Positions 24,945-34,032 are shown, numbered from the stretch's first letter. The stretch is DNA of 35,652 bases from an uncultured Neomegalonema sp. (GCA_937948985.1 CALFAK010000125.1:1-35652), one strand, 5' to 3'. The notes: a model not told the origin generated them from the sequence alone. Numbers and translations: made by a program.

Positions 24945-27077
24945 TCAAAAAATCTCCACATCATCCAAAAGCGCGGCCTTGCTGATGCCTTTCAGGTGAA
25001 GCGTGTCGCCATCCCCGAAATCGAATACCGTCCCGGTGCCACGGGTTTCAGCATAGCGCGCGAAAACCTGATTGACGCTCAACGTCCCGCTCCATAACCC
25101 GTCGTCGAGCAGCAAGCGGTCGGTGCCGTCCTCAAATCCGGTCAGCAAGTCCGCGCCGCCGCCTTCGCTGAAGATAAACACATCCCGCGCCCCGTCCGCA
25201 CCGCCGCGCAGCAGATCAGACCCCGCCCCGCCATCCAGCGTATCCGCGCCGTTGCCCCCGCTCAGCGTATCGTTTCCGGCACCGCCGCGCAGTATGTCCA
25301 GCCCGTTTGCTCCGACGAGCCGATCATCACCGTCCCCGCCAAGCAGCAGATCATCGTTTTGCTGCCCGAACAGGCGATCATCCCCCGCACCACCGGACAA
25401 CACATCATCGCCGGAGCCACCGCGCAGCAGGTCGTTATCGGCATTCCCGTAAAGATGATCCACACCGCCTTGCCCCAACAGCAAGTCATTCCCGTCACCG
25501 CCTGAGAGCGTGTCATCTCCGGCACCGCCAAACGCACGATCCCGCCCGGCCCCGGCCAATACCGTGTCATTCCCGCCATTCCCGAACAACTGGTCCAAAC
25601 CCGCCGCCCCGAACAGCTTATCCGCGCCTAAACCGCCCGACAGCAAATCATCCCCCGCGCCACCGTCGACGGTATCGATGCCGGCACCCGCATTGATGTT
25701 GTCGCGCCCATCCCCTCCGGCAATGCTTTCCCGCGCGTCACTGCCGATGAAACGGTCGTTGAAGTCAGAACCCAAAAACCGCTCAACGGACTCAAAACGA
25801 TCCCCGCTTGCCTCATAACCGACCGAAACGCCGCCCGCGCGCAAATCGATAAACACACGCCCGGATGCTCCGGCATAGCTGGCGGTATCACGGCCCAGAC
25901 CACCGTTCAGGTAATCCGCCCCAAACCCGCCGATCAGCACATCATGCCCCGCGCCCCCCTCCAGCGTATCCGCATTGCGCCCGCCATCGAGGATATTGGC
26001 CGCATCCGATCCTGTGATCACATCACGCCCGTTGCCGCCGATGACGTTTTCAATGTCGAACAACAAATCGGCTCCGGTGCCGTTGCTGAAGGCATTGGCG
26101 TAGCGGTTACCCGCCAGAAATACCGCTTCGAGGTTCACCGTCACCGCATGGGCCGAATGGGCGTAGCTGACGGTGTCATTGCCAGAATCCGGATCGTCTT
26201 CACCATTGCCGCCATACAGCTCATCATACCCCTCACCGCCGGACAGCGTGTCATTGCCCGCGCCGCCCATCAGGTAATCATTGCCGTCGCCGCCATTGAG
26301 GATGTCATCCCCGGCAAAACCCGCCACGATATCCTGACCCGCCCCCGCGTTGATACGATCCTTGAGGCTGGTGCCAGACACATTCGATGAACCGCGCCCC
26401 CATGCCTGCGTCACGGTCTGCGTTGCGGCGTCATAATCCCAAACCAGCGCCGCACCGCTCGAAATACTCGCAAACTCAGGCGCTCCATACAGATGCCGCA
26501 GCGCCTGCCCGTCAAACACACCCAGCTTGCCCGTATCCGCCCCGCGATAGGACAGGATCGTATGCGCGGTGTTATCGGTCTCAGTGGTCAGACGGATTTC
26601 ACCATCATGCGGATGCTCAAACCCGATTGCATGACCGATCTCATGGGCCAGCAGGTCAATGCCGGTATTGCTGCGCTTGCTCAGGTCGATGAACACATCG
26701 CCGGAAATTTCCTGCTCAACCACATGCCCCGCGCCCACCTGCCTGGACGGCAAATAAGAGAATCCGTTCGCCCCGTGAGAGCGGCTGAGGTCAAGGTCGA
26801 AATTACCAAGCCGGATATCCCCCTCGCCGGGCGCGACCTCAACAAACCGGATGCCGCCCTGCGCTTCCCAAAGATCAAACGCCGCCCGCGCTTGCACCTT
26901 CTGCTGACTTGTGAAGGCGACAAGCGACTCCTCGAATGCCTGTGATTGATAATCGCTGATATAATCCGCGCCTACCGTGTCGAAAGAATATGTCAGCAGC
27001 GTCGGCGTCCCGACCGTATCGCGCCCGTTCCAGGACGAGCCGGACAATATGGCGGTAAAATTCTCAACGTAACGCAT
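24945..27077 (-). CDS. Secreted RTX metalloprotease (M10, serralysin/matrixin type), copy 2
   Basis: A 710-residue paralogue of the next gene. The catalytic domain (about 1-205) has HEIGHAIGFEH (H145, E146, H149, H155). The Met-turn position reads TILSY, with Leu (175) in place of the nearly invariant Met. About 25 RTX nonapeptide units follow in several blocks, with beta-rich linkers containing SVERFLGSDFNDRFIGSD, a segment also present in copy 1. The C-terminal part ends in LLDDVEIF and resembles that of copy 1, so both probably use the same type I exporter. The ATG at 27077 (MRYVENFTAILSG) aligns with the start of copy 1; the longer frame adds a Cys-containing tail that would cross the CtrA-like site. 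Confidence 0.9.
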   Translation of the reverse strand: MRYVENFTAILSGSSWNGRDTVGTPTLLTYSFDTVGADYISDYQSQAFEESLVAFTSQQKVQARAAFDLWEAQGGIRFVEVAPGEGDIRLGNFDLDLSRSHGANGFSYLPSRQVGAGHVVEQEISGDVFIDLSKRSNTGIDLLAHEIGHAIGFEHPHDGEIRLTTETDNTAHTILSYRGADTGKLGVFDGQALRHLYGAPEFASISSGAALVWDYDAATQTVTQAWGRGSSNVSGTSLKDRINAGAGQDIVAGFAGDDILNGGDGNDYLMGGAGNDTLSGGEGYDELYGGNGEDDPDSGNDTVSYAHSAHAVTVNLEAVFLAGNRYANAFSNGTGADLLFDIENVIGGNGRDVITGSDAANILDGGRNADTLEGGAGHDVLIGGFGADYLNGGLGRDTASYAGASGRVFIDLRAGGVSVGYEASGDRFESVERFLGSDFNDRFIGSDARESIAGGDGRDNINAGAGIDTVDGGAGDDLLSGGLGADKLFGAAGLDQLFGNGGNDTVLAGAGRDRAFGGAGDDTLSGGDGNDLLLGQGGVDHLYGNADNDLLRGGSGDDVLSGGAGDDRLFGQQNDDLLLGGDGDDRLVGANGLDILRGGAGNDTLSGGNGADTLDGGAGSDLLRGGADGARDVFIFSEGGGADLLTGFEDGTDRLLLDDGLWSGTLSVNQVFARYAETRGTGTVFDFGDGDTLHLKGISKAALLDDVEIF

Positions 27078-27109
27078 GATGCCCCCCACCGACGTGCCGC
27101 TTCGATGCG

Positions 27110-27124
27110 TTAACGTCCTGTTAA
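27110..27124 (-). promoter_or_regulatory. CtrA-type binding site
   Basis: On the minus strand the sequence is TTAACAGGACGTTAAC, a match to the full CtrA consensus TTAA-N7-TTAAC. It lies 33 bases upstream of the start of RTX protease copy 2. CtrA is the alphaproteobacterial cell-cycle, motility and surface regulator. The site is seen in sequence; binding is inferred. Confidence 0.6.
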
Positions 27125-27251
27125 GGCAGACAAAGCAAGCGGCGGGCCATATGCGTGCGGCGACAATGACAGAGAGTTGATTACCTTCCGCTTGCTCGCG
27201 CATTTGCGATACAAGTTAATGCGTCACAAGAAAATCAAAGGGAGTGCCGAT

Positions 27252-27719
27252 ATGAACGGTCAATGCAGCTGCGGCGAAATCCGCTTCGAGATGACAGACA
27301 GCCCGCTCTTCAACCATGCCTGTCATTGCACCAATTGCCAAAGGCAGAGCGGCTCGGCCCATGCCTTGAACGCGATGATCGAAAGCAGCTGCGTGAAAGT
27401 GGTGTCCGGCACCGCCGAAGGCATCATCATGGAAACCGGCAGTGGCATGGGCCAAACGATCTACCGCTGCCCCTCCTGCAAAGTCGGGCTTTGGAGCACC
27501 TATGCCGCCTTTGGTGACGGCTTTTCCTTCGTCCGCATCGGCGCGTTGGAAAATCCCGGCCAATACCCGCCGGACATCAACATCTTCACCAAAAGCAAGC
27601 AGCCTTGGGTGACATTATTAGACGGCATCCCCGCCGTGCCGGAGTTCTACGACCCGAAAGAAACATGGCCCGCACCCGCCCTGCAACGAATGCAAGCCGT
27701 CATGGACGCGGCCGGTTGA
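27252..27719 (+). CDS. GFA-family zinc-binding protein, third copy
   Basis: A 155-residue GFA-fold protein with C5-x-C7, C24-x-C26-x2-C29 and C73-x2-C76 (YRCPSC), more distant from the two copies in the glutamate synthase operon. GGGAG sits about eight bases before the ATG at 27252; the frame is open from 27177 but the upstream part is not family-like. It is divergent from the RTX protease and followed by mutS 71 bases downstream on the same strand. No substrate can be named. Confidence 0.85.
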   Translation: MNGQCSCGEIRFEMTDSPLFNHACHCTNCQRQSGSAHALNAMIESSCVKVVSGTAEGIIMETGSGMGQTIYRCPSCKVGLWSTYAAFGDGFSFVRIGALENPGQYPPDINIFTKSKQPWVTLLDGIPAVPEFYDPKETWPAPALQRMQAVMDAAG

Positions 27720-27790
27720 TCCCCGACACGTTTATGGGGTTGGCAATTTAATCTGTTCAAAAGGGCAGGGAATCTATTAACGTCCCGCCC

Positions 27791-30451
27791 ATGAGCGCAG
27801 CGTCTTCTTCCACCACGATTACCCCCTCGATGCGGCAGTATTTCGAGGTGAAGGAGGCCCATCCTGATGCGCTGTTGTTCTTTCGCATGGGCGATTTCTA
27901 CGAGCTGTTTTTCGACGATGCGGTCACGGCGGCGGCGGCGCTGGATATTGCACTGACCAGGCGCGGCAAGCATCTGGGCGAAGATATTCTCATGTGCGGT
28001 GTACCCGTTCATGCCGCTGAGGGCTATCTCGCCCAACTGACCCGCACGGGCCTGACCATCGCGGTCTGCGAGCAGATGGAAACCCCGGCGGAGGCCAAAA
28101 AACGCGGCGCGAAATCCATTGTCCGGCGTGATGTCGTGCGGCTTGTCACGCCCGGCACGCTGACCGAGGAAACTCTGCTGGATGCGCGCGCGCATAACTA
28201 TCTGACCGCCTATGCCGCGACGCGGGAGGCCGGGGCGCTGGCCTGGGCAGACATCTCGACCGGAGAGCTGCATGTCAGCGTGGTGTCGGAGGATGCGTTG
28301 GGGGCGGAATTGGCCCGCCTGTCGCCCTCGGAAATTCTGGTGTCCGAAAAAGCCTATCAGGGCTGGATCGGCGGTGCGACCGGACCGCTGCCCCTGCTGG
28401 AAAGCGTCTGCAAAGTCACGCCGCTGGGCACGGCCAGCTTTGATGCGCAATCGGCGGAAAAGCGGCTGACGGACCTGTTCAAAGTGACCTCGCTCGACGG
28501 CTACGGCACGTTCGGGCGGGCGGAGTTGAGCGCGCTGGGGGCGGTGATTGACTACATCGCCATTACCCAAAAAGGCGCGCTGCCGCATATCTCGCCGCCC
28601 AAGCGCGAGGAAGCGGGCGCGGCGATGCGGATTGATGCCGCCACCCGCCGTAATCTGGAACTGACCGCCGCGATGACGGGCGAGCGCAAGGGATCGCTGC
28701 TGGCAACCATTGACCGGACTGTCACGGGAGCGGGGGCGCGAATGCTGGGTGAGCGTATCGCCGCCCCGCTGACCGATCCGGCAGCCATCGCCCACCGCCT
28801 TGATGCCGTGGCCCTGTTCCGCGATGACAGTGCGCTGACCGAGGATTTGCGCGGCATGTTGAAGGCCGCACCTGACATCGCCCGCGCCCTTTCGCGCCTG
28901 TCCATCGGACGGGGCGGGCCGCGTGATCTGTCGGCCCTGCGCGACGGGCTGGATGCGGCCACGGCGATTGCGACGCGGTTGGAGGGATTGCTTGAACCGC
29001 CCCTGCTGATCGCCAATGCTGAACGCGCGCTTGTCGGCCATGACGCGTTGACCGCAACCCTGCGAGAGGCGCTGATGCCGGAGCCGCCGCTGCTGGCCCG
29101 TGATGGCGGGTTTGTTGCCGAAGGCTGGGACGCCGCCCTCGATCAACACCGCAGCCTGCGCGATGACAGCCGCCTCGTGATCCGCGATATGGAGGCCAAG
29201 CTGAAGGCCGATAGCGGCTTGTCGGCGCTGAAGATCAAATTCAACGGTGTGTTGGGCTATTTCATCGAGGTGCCCACCGCCCACGGTGACAAGCTGATGG
29301 CCGATGAGCGGTTCATCCACCGCCAATCTCTCGCCAACGCGATGCGGTTTACCACCGGAGAACTGGCCGATCTCGACAGCCGGATTTCGCGGGCGGGGGC
29401 GCTGGCGCTGGAGGCCGAGTTGGCGATTTTCGAGACGCTGCGCAGAGCGGCGTTGGAGCGGGCGGCAGCAATTTCGGAGACGGCGCGGGCGCTGGCGGCG
29501 CTGGATGTGTCGTCCTCGCTGGGCGATCTGGCGGCGGCGCAAGGCTGGACCCGCCCGAAGGTTGATATAAGCCATGAATTCGCCATTGAGGGCGGACGGC
29601 ATCCGGTGGTCGAGGCTGCACTGACCAAAGAAGCGGAGAGTTTTGTCGCCAATGATTGCGACTTGTCCTCCAAGCGCCTGTGGCTGCTGACCGGGCCGAA
29701 TATGGCGGGTAAATCGACATTTCTGCGCCAGAACGCGTTGGTCGCGGTGATGGCACAAGCGGGCTGCTACGTTCCCGCCCGCGCGGCGCATATCGGGATT
29801 GTGGACCGATTATTCAGCCGCGTCGGGGCATCCGATGACCTCGCACGCGGGCGTTCGACGTTTATGGTCGAGATGGTCGAGACGGCGGCGATTCTTAATC
29901 AGGCGGGCGACCGGACGCTGGTGATATTGGACGAAATCGGGCGCGGCACGGCGACATTTGATGGCCTGTCCATCGCCTGGGCCACCCTCGAACACCTGCA
30001 TGACGTGAACTGCTCACGCGGGTTATTCGCCACCCATTACCACGAGCTGACCGAACTGGCCGCCCGCCTCGACCACACCCGCAACGCCGCGATGAAAGTG
30101 GCCGAATGGGAGGGCGATATCGTCTTCCTGCACGAGGTTGAACCCGGTGCCGCGACCCGCTCTTACGGGGTGCAAGTCGCCAAGAAAGCGGGCTTGCCCG
30201 CCCCGGTTATCACCCGCGCCAAAGAAATCCTGCACCGCCTCGAAAAAGGCGATGCTGATGGCGGTGAGGCGCGTATCCGCGCCCTGATCGATGACCTGCC
30301 CCTGTTCGCCGCGACATTGAGCAAAGCTGAGTCGGTTGACGGCCCTTCGCCCCTGCAAATCGCCCTTGACGGGATTGACCCCGACGCCCTTTCTCCCAGA
30401 GAGGCGCTTGAAGCGCTCTATCGCCTGAAAGCTGTACCGCATAAGGATTGA
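27791..30451 (+). CDS. mutS: DNA mismatch repair protein MutS
   Basis: The 886-residue mismatch sensor of DNA repair. The N-terminal mismatch-recognition domain has the Phe-x-Glu motif (F36, E38 in RMGDFYELFF). The connector, core and clamp domains follow. The ATPase has Walker A GPNMAGKST (635-643, K641), Walker B VILDEIGRGT (D714, E715), and the ATHYHEL His motif near 747. The C-terminus ends after a helix typical of tetramerisation or MutL contact. Length is normal. It is followed by an RTX gene rather than a repair partner; no mutL is present. Confidence 0.97.
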   Translation: MSAASSSTTITPSMRQYFEVKEAHPDALLFFRMGDFYELFFDDAVTAAAALDIALTRRGKHLGEDILMCGVPVHAAEGYLAQLTRTGLTIAVCEQMETPAEAKKRGAKSIVRRDVVRLVTPGTLTEETLLDARAHNYLTAYAATREAGALAWADISTGELHVSVVSEDALGAELARLSPSEILVSEKAYQGWIGGATGPLPLLESVCKVTPLGTASFDAQSAEKRLTDLFKVTSLDGYGTFGRAELSALGAVIDYIAITQKGALPHISPPKREEAGAAMRIDAATRRNLELTAAMTGERKGSLLATIDRTVTGAGARMLGERIAAPLTDPAAIAHRLDAVALFRDDSALTEDLRGMLKAAPDIARALSRLSIGRGGPRDLSALRDGLDAATAIATRLEGLLEPPLLIANAERALVGHDALTATLREALMPEPPLLARDGGFVAEGWDAALDQHRSLRDDSRLVIRDMEAKLKADSGLSALKIKFNGVLGYFIEVPTAHGDKLMADERFIHRQSLANAMRFTTGELADLDSRISRAGALALEAELAIFETLRRAALERAAAISETARALAALDVSSSLGDLAAAQGWTRPKVDISHEFAIEGGRHPVVEAALTKEAESFVANDCDLSSKRLWLLTGPNMAGKSTFLRQNALVAVMAQAGCYVPARAAHIGIVDRLFSRVGASDDLARGRSTFMVEMVETAAILNQAGDRTLVILDEIGRGTATFDGLSIAWATLEHLHDVNCSRGLFATHYHELTELAARLDHTRNAAMKVAEWEGDIVFLHEVEPGAATRSYGVQVAKKAGLPAPVITRAKEILHRLEKGDADGGEARIRALIDDLPLFAATLSKAESVDGPSPLQIALDGIDPDALSPREALEALYRLKAVPHKD

Positions 30452-30455
30452 TTTC

Positions 30456-30505
30456 CCTTTCACACACGGATGAGATGTTCTAATTTGACACAAATTCGTG
30501 AAAGG
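30456..30505 (+). promoter_or_regulatory. Structured leader with palindrome before the third RTX gene
   Basis: CCTTTCAC (30456-30463) is perfectly complementary to GTGAAAGG (30498-30505), which includes most of the Shine-Dalgarno (AAAGGA, 30501-30506) for the ATG at 30513. Within the loop, AATTTG (30482-30487) and CAAATT (30491-30496) form a second inverted repeat. The arrangement could hide the ribosome site, or the inner palindrome could bind a regulator. Confidence 0.4.
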
Positions 30506-30512
30506 AAAAATC

Positions 30513-31697
30513 ATGGCCACGATCATTGGCACGGCAGGCGAAGATACGCGTAACGGGACGGTACAGGATGACGTGATCCGTGGACTTACAGGGCGCGACA
30601 GTCTTTTCGGGCTTGCGGGATCAGACATGATCTTTGGCGGGCTCGGAGAGGATCTTTTAAACGGCGGCAGCGGGAATGACACGTTGTTCGGACAAGGTGG
30701 TAATGACCGCCTTGCGGGGGGCAGCGGCGATGACTTGCTTGACGGCGGCAGCGGGACCAGTGACATCGCCCTTTATGCGCAAGATCTGTCTGATTTGGCC
30801 GTGCTGAGCAGGACCGATGGCAGCTATGTGGTCTTCGGCGGCGATACAACGGGAACAGATACCCTGCTTAACGTCGAATTCCTGCGCACGGCGGGTACAT
30901 TCCACGCGACATTTGCTGTTGTTTCCTATCATGGCGATTTTGACGAGACGGCGGCGATTGTCGGCACCAACGGGAATGATGTGCTGCGCGGTACAGCGGG
31001 GCGCGACCTTATCATCGGGCTTAATGGCAACGATTCCATTATCGGCGGTAACGGCGTCGATGTTCTGATCGGGGGCAGCGGAAACGATACGATCGCAGCG
31101 GGTAAAGGCGCGGATACGATCATTGCAGGGGACGGTGATGATTCCATCTCAGGCGGCGATGGTGCCGATCAGATCGAAGGCGGTTCCGGCGACGACATTC
31201 TGAACGGCAATGCCGGAAACGACGAAATCTGGGGCGGCCTCGGCGCGGACCGTATCAGCGGCGGCAATGGCAGCGACCGGATTTTCGGCAGCTTTGGCAA
31301 TGATATCCTTTTCGGTAACGCGGGTGCGGATTTGCTGGATGGCGGTGCGGGCAAAGACACGCTCAATGGCGGTCGCGGCAATGATGATATCTATGGCGGC
31401 TATGGCGATGACCGCTTGGAAGGTGGTGGCGGGATCGATGACCTGTTCGGCGGCTTTGGCGCGGACACATTCGTTTATCGCGGCGGTGACGTGTATCTGG
31501 ATGACTTCTTGCCCGATCAGGACGGCGATGTGATCGAAATCTCGCGCGGTTTTGCCCGGGATTGGGGCGCGTTGCGGGCGTTGATCAACGCATCGGATTT
31601 TGTCGATGCGATTGAATTCGGCAATGGCAATTACCTCACATTCGGCCCCGGCTGGGATGTGTATTCATTGCAGGCAAGTGACTTTGTCTTTGTTTAG
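30513..31697 (+). CDS. RTX calcium-binding protein without a protease domain
   Basis: A 394-residue protein built almost wholly of RTX nonapeptides: a first block at about 15-80 and a second at about 150-320, both GGxGxDx-type. They are joined by a beta-rich linker (SDIALYAQDLSDLAVLSRTDG) of a kind often seen between such blocks. No catalytic motif is present. The C-terminal ~65 residues (DDFLPDQDGDVIEISRG to ASDFVFV) resemble a type I secretion tail. The ATG at 30513 is preferred because of AAAGGA six bases upstream; a GTG at 30498 is an alternative. It lies between mutS and dnaN and may be an adhesion or surface protein. Confidence 0.85.
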   Translation: MATIIGTAGEDTRNGTVQDDVIRGLTGRDSLFGLAGSDMIFGGLGEDLLNGGSGNDTLFGQGGNDRLAGGSGDDLLDGGSGTSDIALYAQDLSDLAVLSRTDGSYVVFGGDTTGTDTLLNVEFLRTAGTFHATFAVVSYHGDFDETAAIVGTNGNDVLRGTAGRDLIIGLNGNDSIIGGNGVDVLIGGSGNDTIAAGKGADTIIAGDGDDSISGGDGADQIEGGSGDDILNGNAGNDEIWGGLGADRISGGNGSDRIFGSFGNDILFGNAGADLLDGGAGKDTLNGGRGNDDIYGGYGDDRLEGGGGIDDLFGGFGADTFVYRGGDVYLDDFLPDQDGDVIEISRGFARDWGALRALINASDFVDAIEFGNGNYLTFGPGWDVYSLQASDFVFV

Positions 31698-31700
31698 AAT

Positions 31701-31714
31701 GATCCGCGATCCGC
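31701..31714 (+). repeat. Tandem GATCCGC repeat between RTX and dnaN genes
   Basis: GATCCGCGATCCGC is two direct copies of a heptamer, followed by TTGAAT. It shares ATCCGCGATC and TTGA with the palindrome elements near 8591-8727, so it may be a distant copy or coincidence. Confidence 0.3.
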
Positions 31715-31760
31715 TTGAATCCGGCAGCACACAGATGCGGGGAAGAAATACTGATATGGG

Positions 31761-32879
31761 TTAAACCCGCATCGGCATGACAACGTAGATGGCGGAGGGG
31801 TCGCCTTCTTCGCTGACGAGGGTGGGTGAGCCGGGATCTGAGAACATGAATACCGCATTCTCGCGGTCGATCTGAGCGGCGATCTCTTGCAGGTATTTGG
31901 CGTTGAAGCCGATTGTCAGCGGTTCGGCGGCATAGGCGACCAACATTTCCTCATCTGCCGTGCCGCTGTCGGGGGCGTTGACGGAGAGGGTGAGTTTGTC
32001 CTCGTCCAACGCGAGTTTAACGGCGCGGGATTTTTCGGAACTGACCGTGCCGACGCGGTCAACCGCGCTGGCAAAAAGGGCCGCGTCGACTTTGAGTTCT
32101 TTATCGTTATTCTGCGGGATCACGCGGTTGTAGTCGGGGAACTGACCGTCGATGACTTTGGAGGTCAGCACGGTGCGTCCGGCAACGATGCGGATTTTCG
32201 TTTCAGAAACAGATATTCGGACGACCGCCTCGTCATCGTCAAGCAGCTTGACCAGCTCGTTGACGGTCTTGCGGGGGACAATCACGCCGGGCGCTTCGGC
32301 GGCTCCGGCAGGGACCGGCGCGTCGATGCGGGCGAGGCGGTGGCCGTCTGTTGCGACCGCGCGCAGGGTTGCGCTGTCGCCCTCGCCTTTAATGTGCAGG
32401 TAGACGCCATTCAGGTAGTAGCGGGTTTCCTCGGTCGAGATGGCGAAGCGGGCTTTCTCGAACAATTTACGCAGCTCGCCGCCCGTCATCTCATATTGAT
32501 GGGCGTAGTCGGAGGTGGCCATGACGGGGAAATCGGCAGCGGGCAGGCTGGCCAGAGCGAAACGGGAGCGTCCGGCGCTGACCGAGACGCGGGCGTCCTC
32601 AACGTTCAGGGTCAGCGCGACCTCGGCCCCGTCGGGCAGTTTGCGGATGATTTCGTAGAGCGTCTGGGCGGAAACCGTGACGCTTCCCGCCGTTTCGACT
32701 TTGGCATCCAGCGTTTCGACAGCTTCGATATCGAGATCGGTGGCCGTAATCGAAAGTGCACCGCCCTCGCCCTTGAGCAGCAGATTCGAGAGGATCGGGA
32801 TCGTATTGCGGCGCTCCACGACGCTTTGAACATGGCTCAGAGATTTCAAAAGCGCGGCGCGCTCCGCAATGACTTTCAT
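31761..32879 (-). CDS. dnaN: DNA polymerase III beta subunit (sliding clamp)
   Basis: The 372-residue clamp that holds polymerase III and other factors on DNA. The three clamp folds are visible. Landmarks are MKVIAERAALLKSLSHVQ at the start, RNTIPILSNLLLK, ATDGHRLA, and the end PSAIYVVMPMRV. It lies downstream of the COQ9-like gene on the same strand (95-base gap) rather than next to dnaA and recF in this window. The RTX gene is convergent with it. Confidence 0.97.
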   Translation of the reverse strand: MKVIAERAALLKSLSHVQSVVERRNTIPILSNLLLKGEGGALSITATDLDIEAVETLDAKVETAGSVTVSAQTLYEIIRKLPDGAEVALTLNVEDARVSVSAGRSRFALASLPAADFPVMATSDYAHQYEMTGGELRKLFEKARFAISTEETRYYLNGVYLHIKGEGDSATLRAVATDGHRLARIDAPVPAGAAEAPGVIVPRKTVNELVKLLDDDEAVVRISVSETKIRIVAGRTVLTSKVIDGQFPDYNRVIPQNNDKELKVDAALFASAVDRVGTVSSEKSRAVKLALDEDKLTLSVNAPDSGTADEEMLVAYAAEPLTIGFNAKYLQEIAAQIDRENAVFMFSDPGSPTLVSEEGDPSAIYVVMPMRV

Positions 32880-32974
32880 CCTGAAATGCCTTCCAAACAG
32901 GGTTTTGGCGTGAGCCGGAGAATGATTCGGGGACCGCGAGCGTAGCGGTTTGCACGGGCTTAGTCGATGGTTGG

Positions 32975-33733
32975 TTAAGATTTGCGACGGCCCGGCAAAC
33001 CGACGCTCAAGCCGTCCGGTATTGTGCCGGTTTTCGGCGCGTTGATGCGGGAGAGCAGAGCGTTGGGTCCGGCGAAAGCGAGGCGTGCGAGGGGGTTCTT
33101 GCGCAACGCGCCTTTGGTTTTCTCAAACCGCATAACACCTTCGATGCGGCGGTCGAGGAAGGCCCATGTGGCGGCTTTATCCTCAGATGAATCGCCGAGC
33201 CAGTAAAGCAGTGTTGAGGAGAAGACCGCCGAGAGGGTCAGGCGCTTTGTGTACCAATTGTAGTCGTCAGCGGTGTCGCCCGCGAAATTCCAGATGTGGT
33301 CCGCCGTTTCCCATGTCAGCTTTGCGCCGTCGGCGGCGTAGATGGGCAGGGCGTACATGGCGGCGGCGCGGCGGATCGCCTCCTCATGGGGTTCGGCAAT
33401 CTCCAGCCGCATGCGCACAGCGACGGTGATTTTATCGCGGATGCGCAGCGACGCGGCGTCTTCAGCGTCCAGGCGGGCCAGCATTTCCACGTCGCCACGG
33501 CGGTGAAAAGCTGCAGCGAGGTCGAGCGCGCCGCGCGGGAAGGCAAGTTTTGCATCGTTCCTGTTCACACCGGCACTGTCGATGGCGCGGCGCAAAAGAG
33601 ATTCGGACCAGCCGTCGAACACCACATCCGGCAGCGCGGCGTCGAGCACAGCGGCCCTGACTTCGGCGATATGGGGCGGGGACATGATGTCCGCCGCATC
33701 CGGGGATGAAGTTTTGCTGTTTTTCCTGCTCAT
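32975..33733 (-). CDS. COQ9-family ubiquinone-biosynthesis protein
   Basis: A 252-residue protein of the COQ9 family, which in characterised members binds lipids and assists the COQ7 hydroxylation step of ubiquinone synthesis. The TetR-like helical fold is seen in ALPDVVFDGWSESLLRRAIDSAG and the conserved segment TWETADHIWNFAGDTADDYNWYTKR (about 143-166), which is diagnostic. GGAGG precedes the ATG (complement of 33739-33743). It is divergent from rpsU with a 92-bp gap, an arrangement common in Rhodobacterales, and lies upstream of dnaN. Confidence 0.9.
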   Translation of the reverse strand: MSRKNSKTSSPDAADIMSPPHIAEVRAAVLDAALPDVVFDGWSESLLRRAIDSAGVNRNDAKLAFPRGALDLAAAFHRRGDVEMLARLDAEDAASLRIRDKITVAVRMRLEIAEPHEEAIRRAAAMYALPIYAADGAKLTWETADHIWNFAGDTADDYNWYTKRLTLSAVFSSTLLYWLGDSSEDKAATWAFLDRRIEGVMRFEKTKGALRKNPLARLAFAGPNALLSRINAPKTGTIPDGLSVGLPGRRKS

Positions 33734-33825
33734 TTTCGCCTCCAGCGAGTCGACAAGTGCTTTTGAGGTTGATATAGCACCGCTTCAAAGATTTTCAGAT
33801 ACCCAAGAAACGGTGGTACCAGCCC

Positions 33826-34032
33826 GTGCAGGTTTTGGTTAGAGACAACAACGTCGATCAGGCGCTGAAAGCCCTGAAAAAGAAGATGCAGCGCGAAGGT
33901 ATCTTCCGCGAAATGAAACTGCGTCAGCATTATGAAAAGCCTTCCGAGCGCCGCGCTCGCGAATCGGCTGAAGCTGTGCGTCGTGCCCGTAAGTTGGCGC
34001 GCAAGAAGGCCCAGCGAGAAGGCGGCCTCTAA
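33826..34032 (+). CDS. rpsU: Small ribosomal subunit protein bS21
   Basis: A 68-residue basic ribosomal protein, with [27 protein letters not shown] and [16 protein letters not shown] as in alphaproteobacterial S21. The start is GTG at 33826; no ATG lies upstream in frame that fits the family. A typical terminator follows. It helps initiation at the 3' end of 16S rRNA. Confidence 0.96.
   Translation: MQVLVRDNNVDQALKALKKKMQREGIFREMKLRQHYEKPSERRARESAEAVRRARKLARKKAQREGGL

Noticed and set aside
23250..26400. Short repeated DNA units in the protease region, as a CRISPR-like or satellite array
   Set aside because: They follow the 27-base period of RTX nonapeptide codons and vary in sequence, so they are coding repeats.
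27647..29791. 714-codon minus-strand frame opposite mutS
   Set aside because: It is antisense to a clear MutS with all motifs and has only Arg/Gln-rich composition typical of shadow frames.
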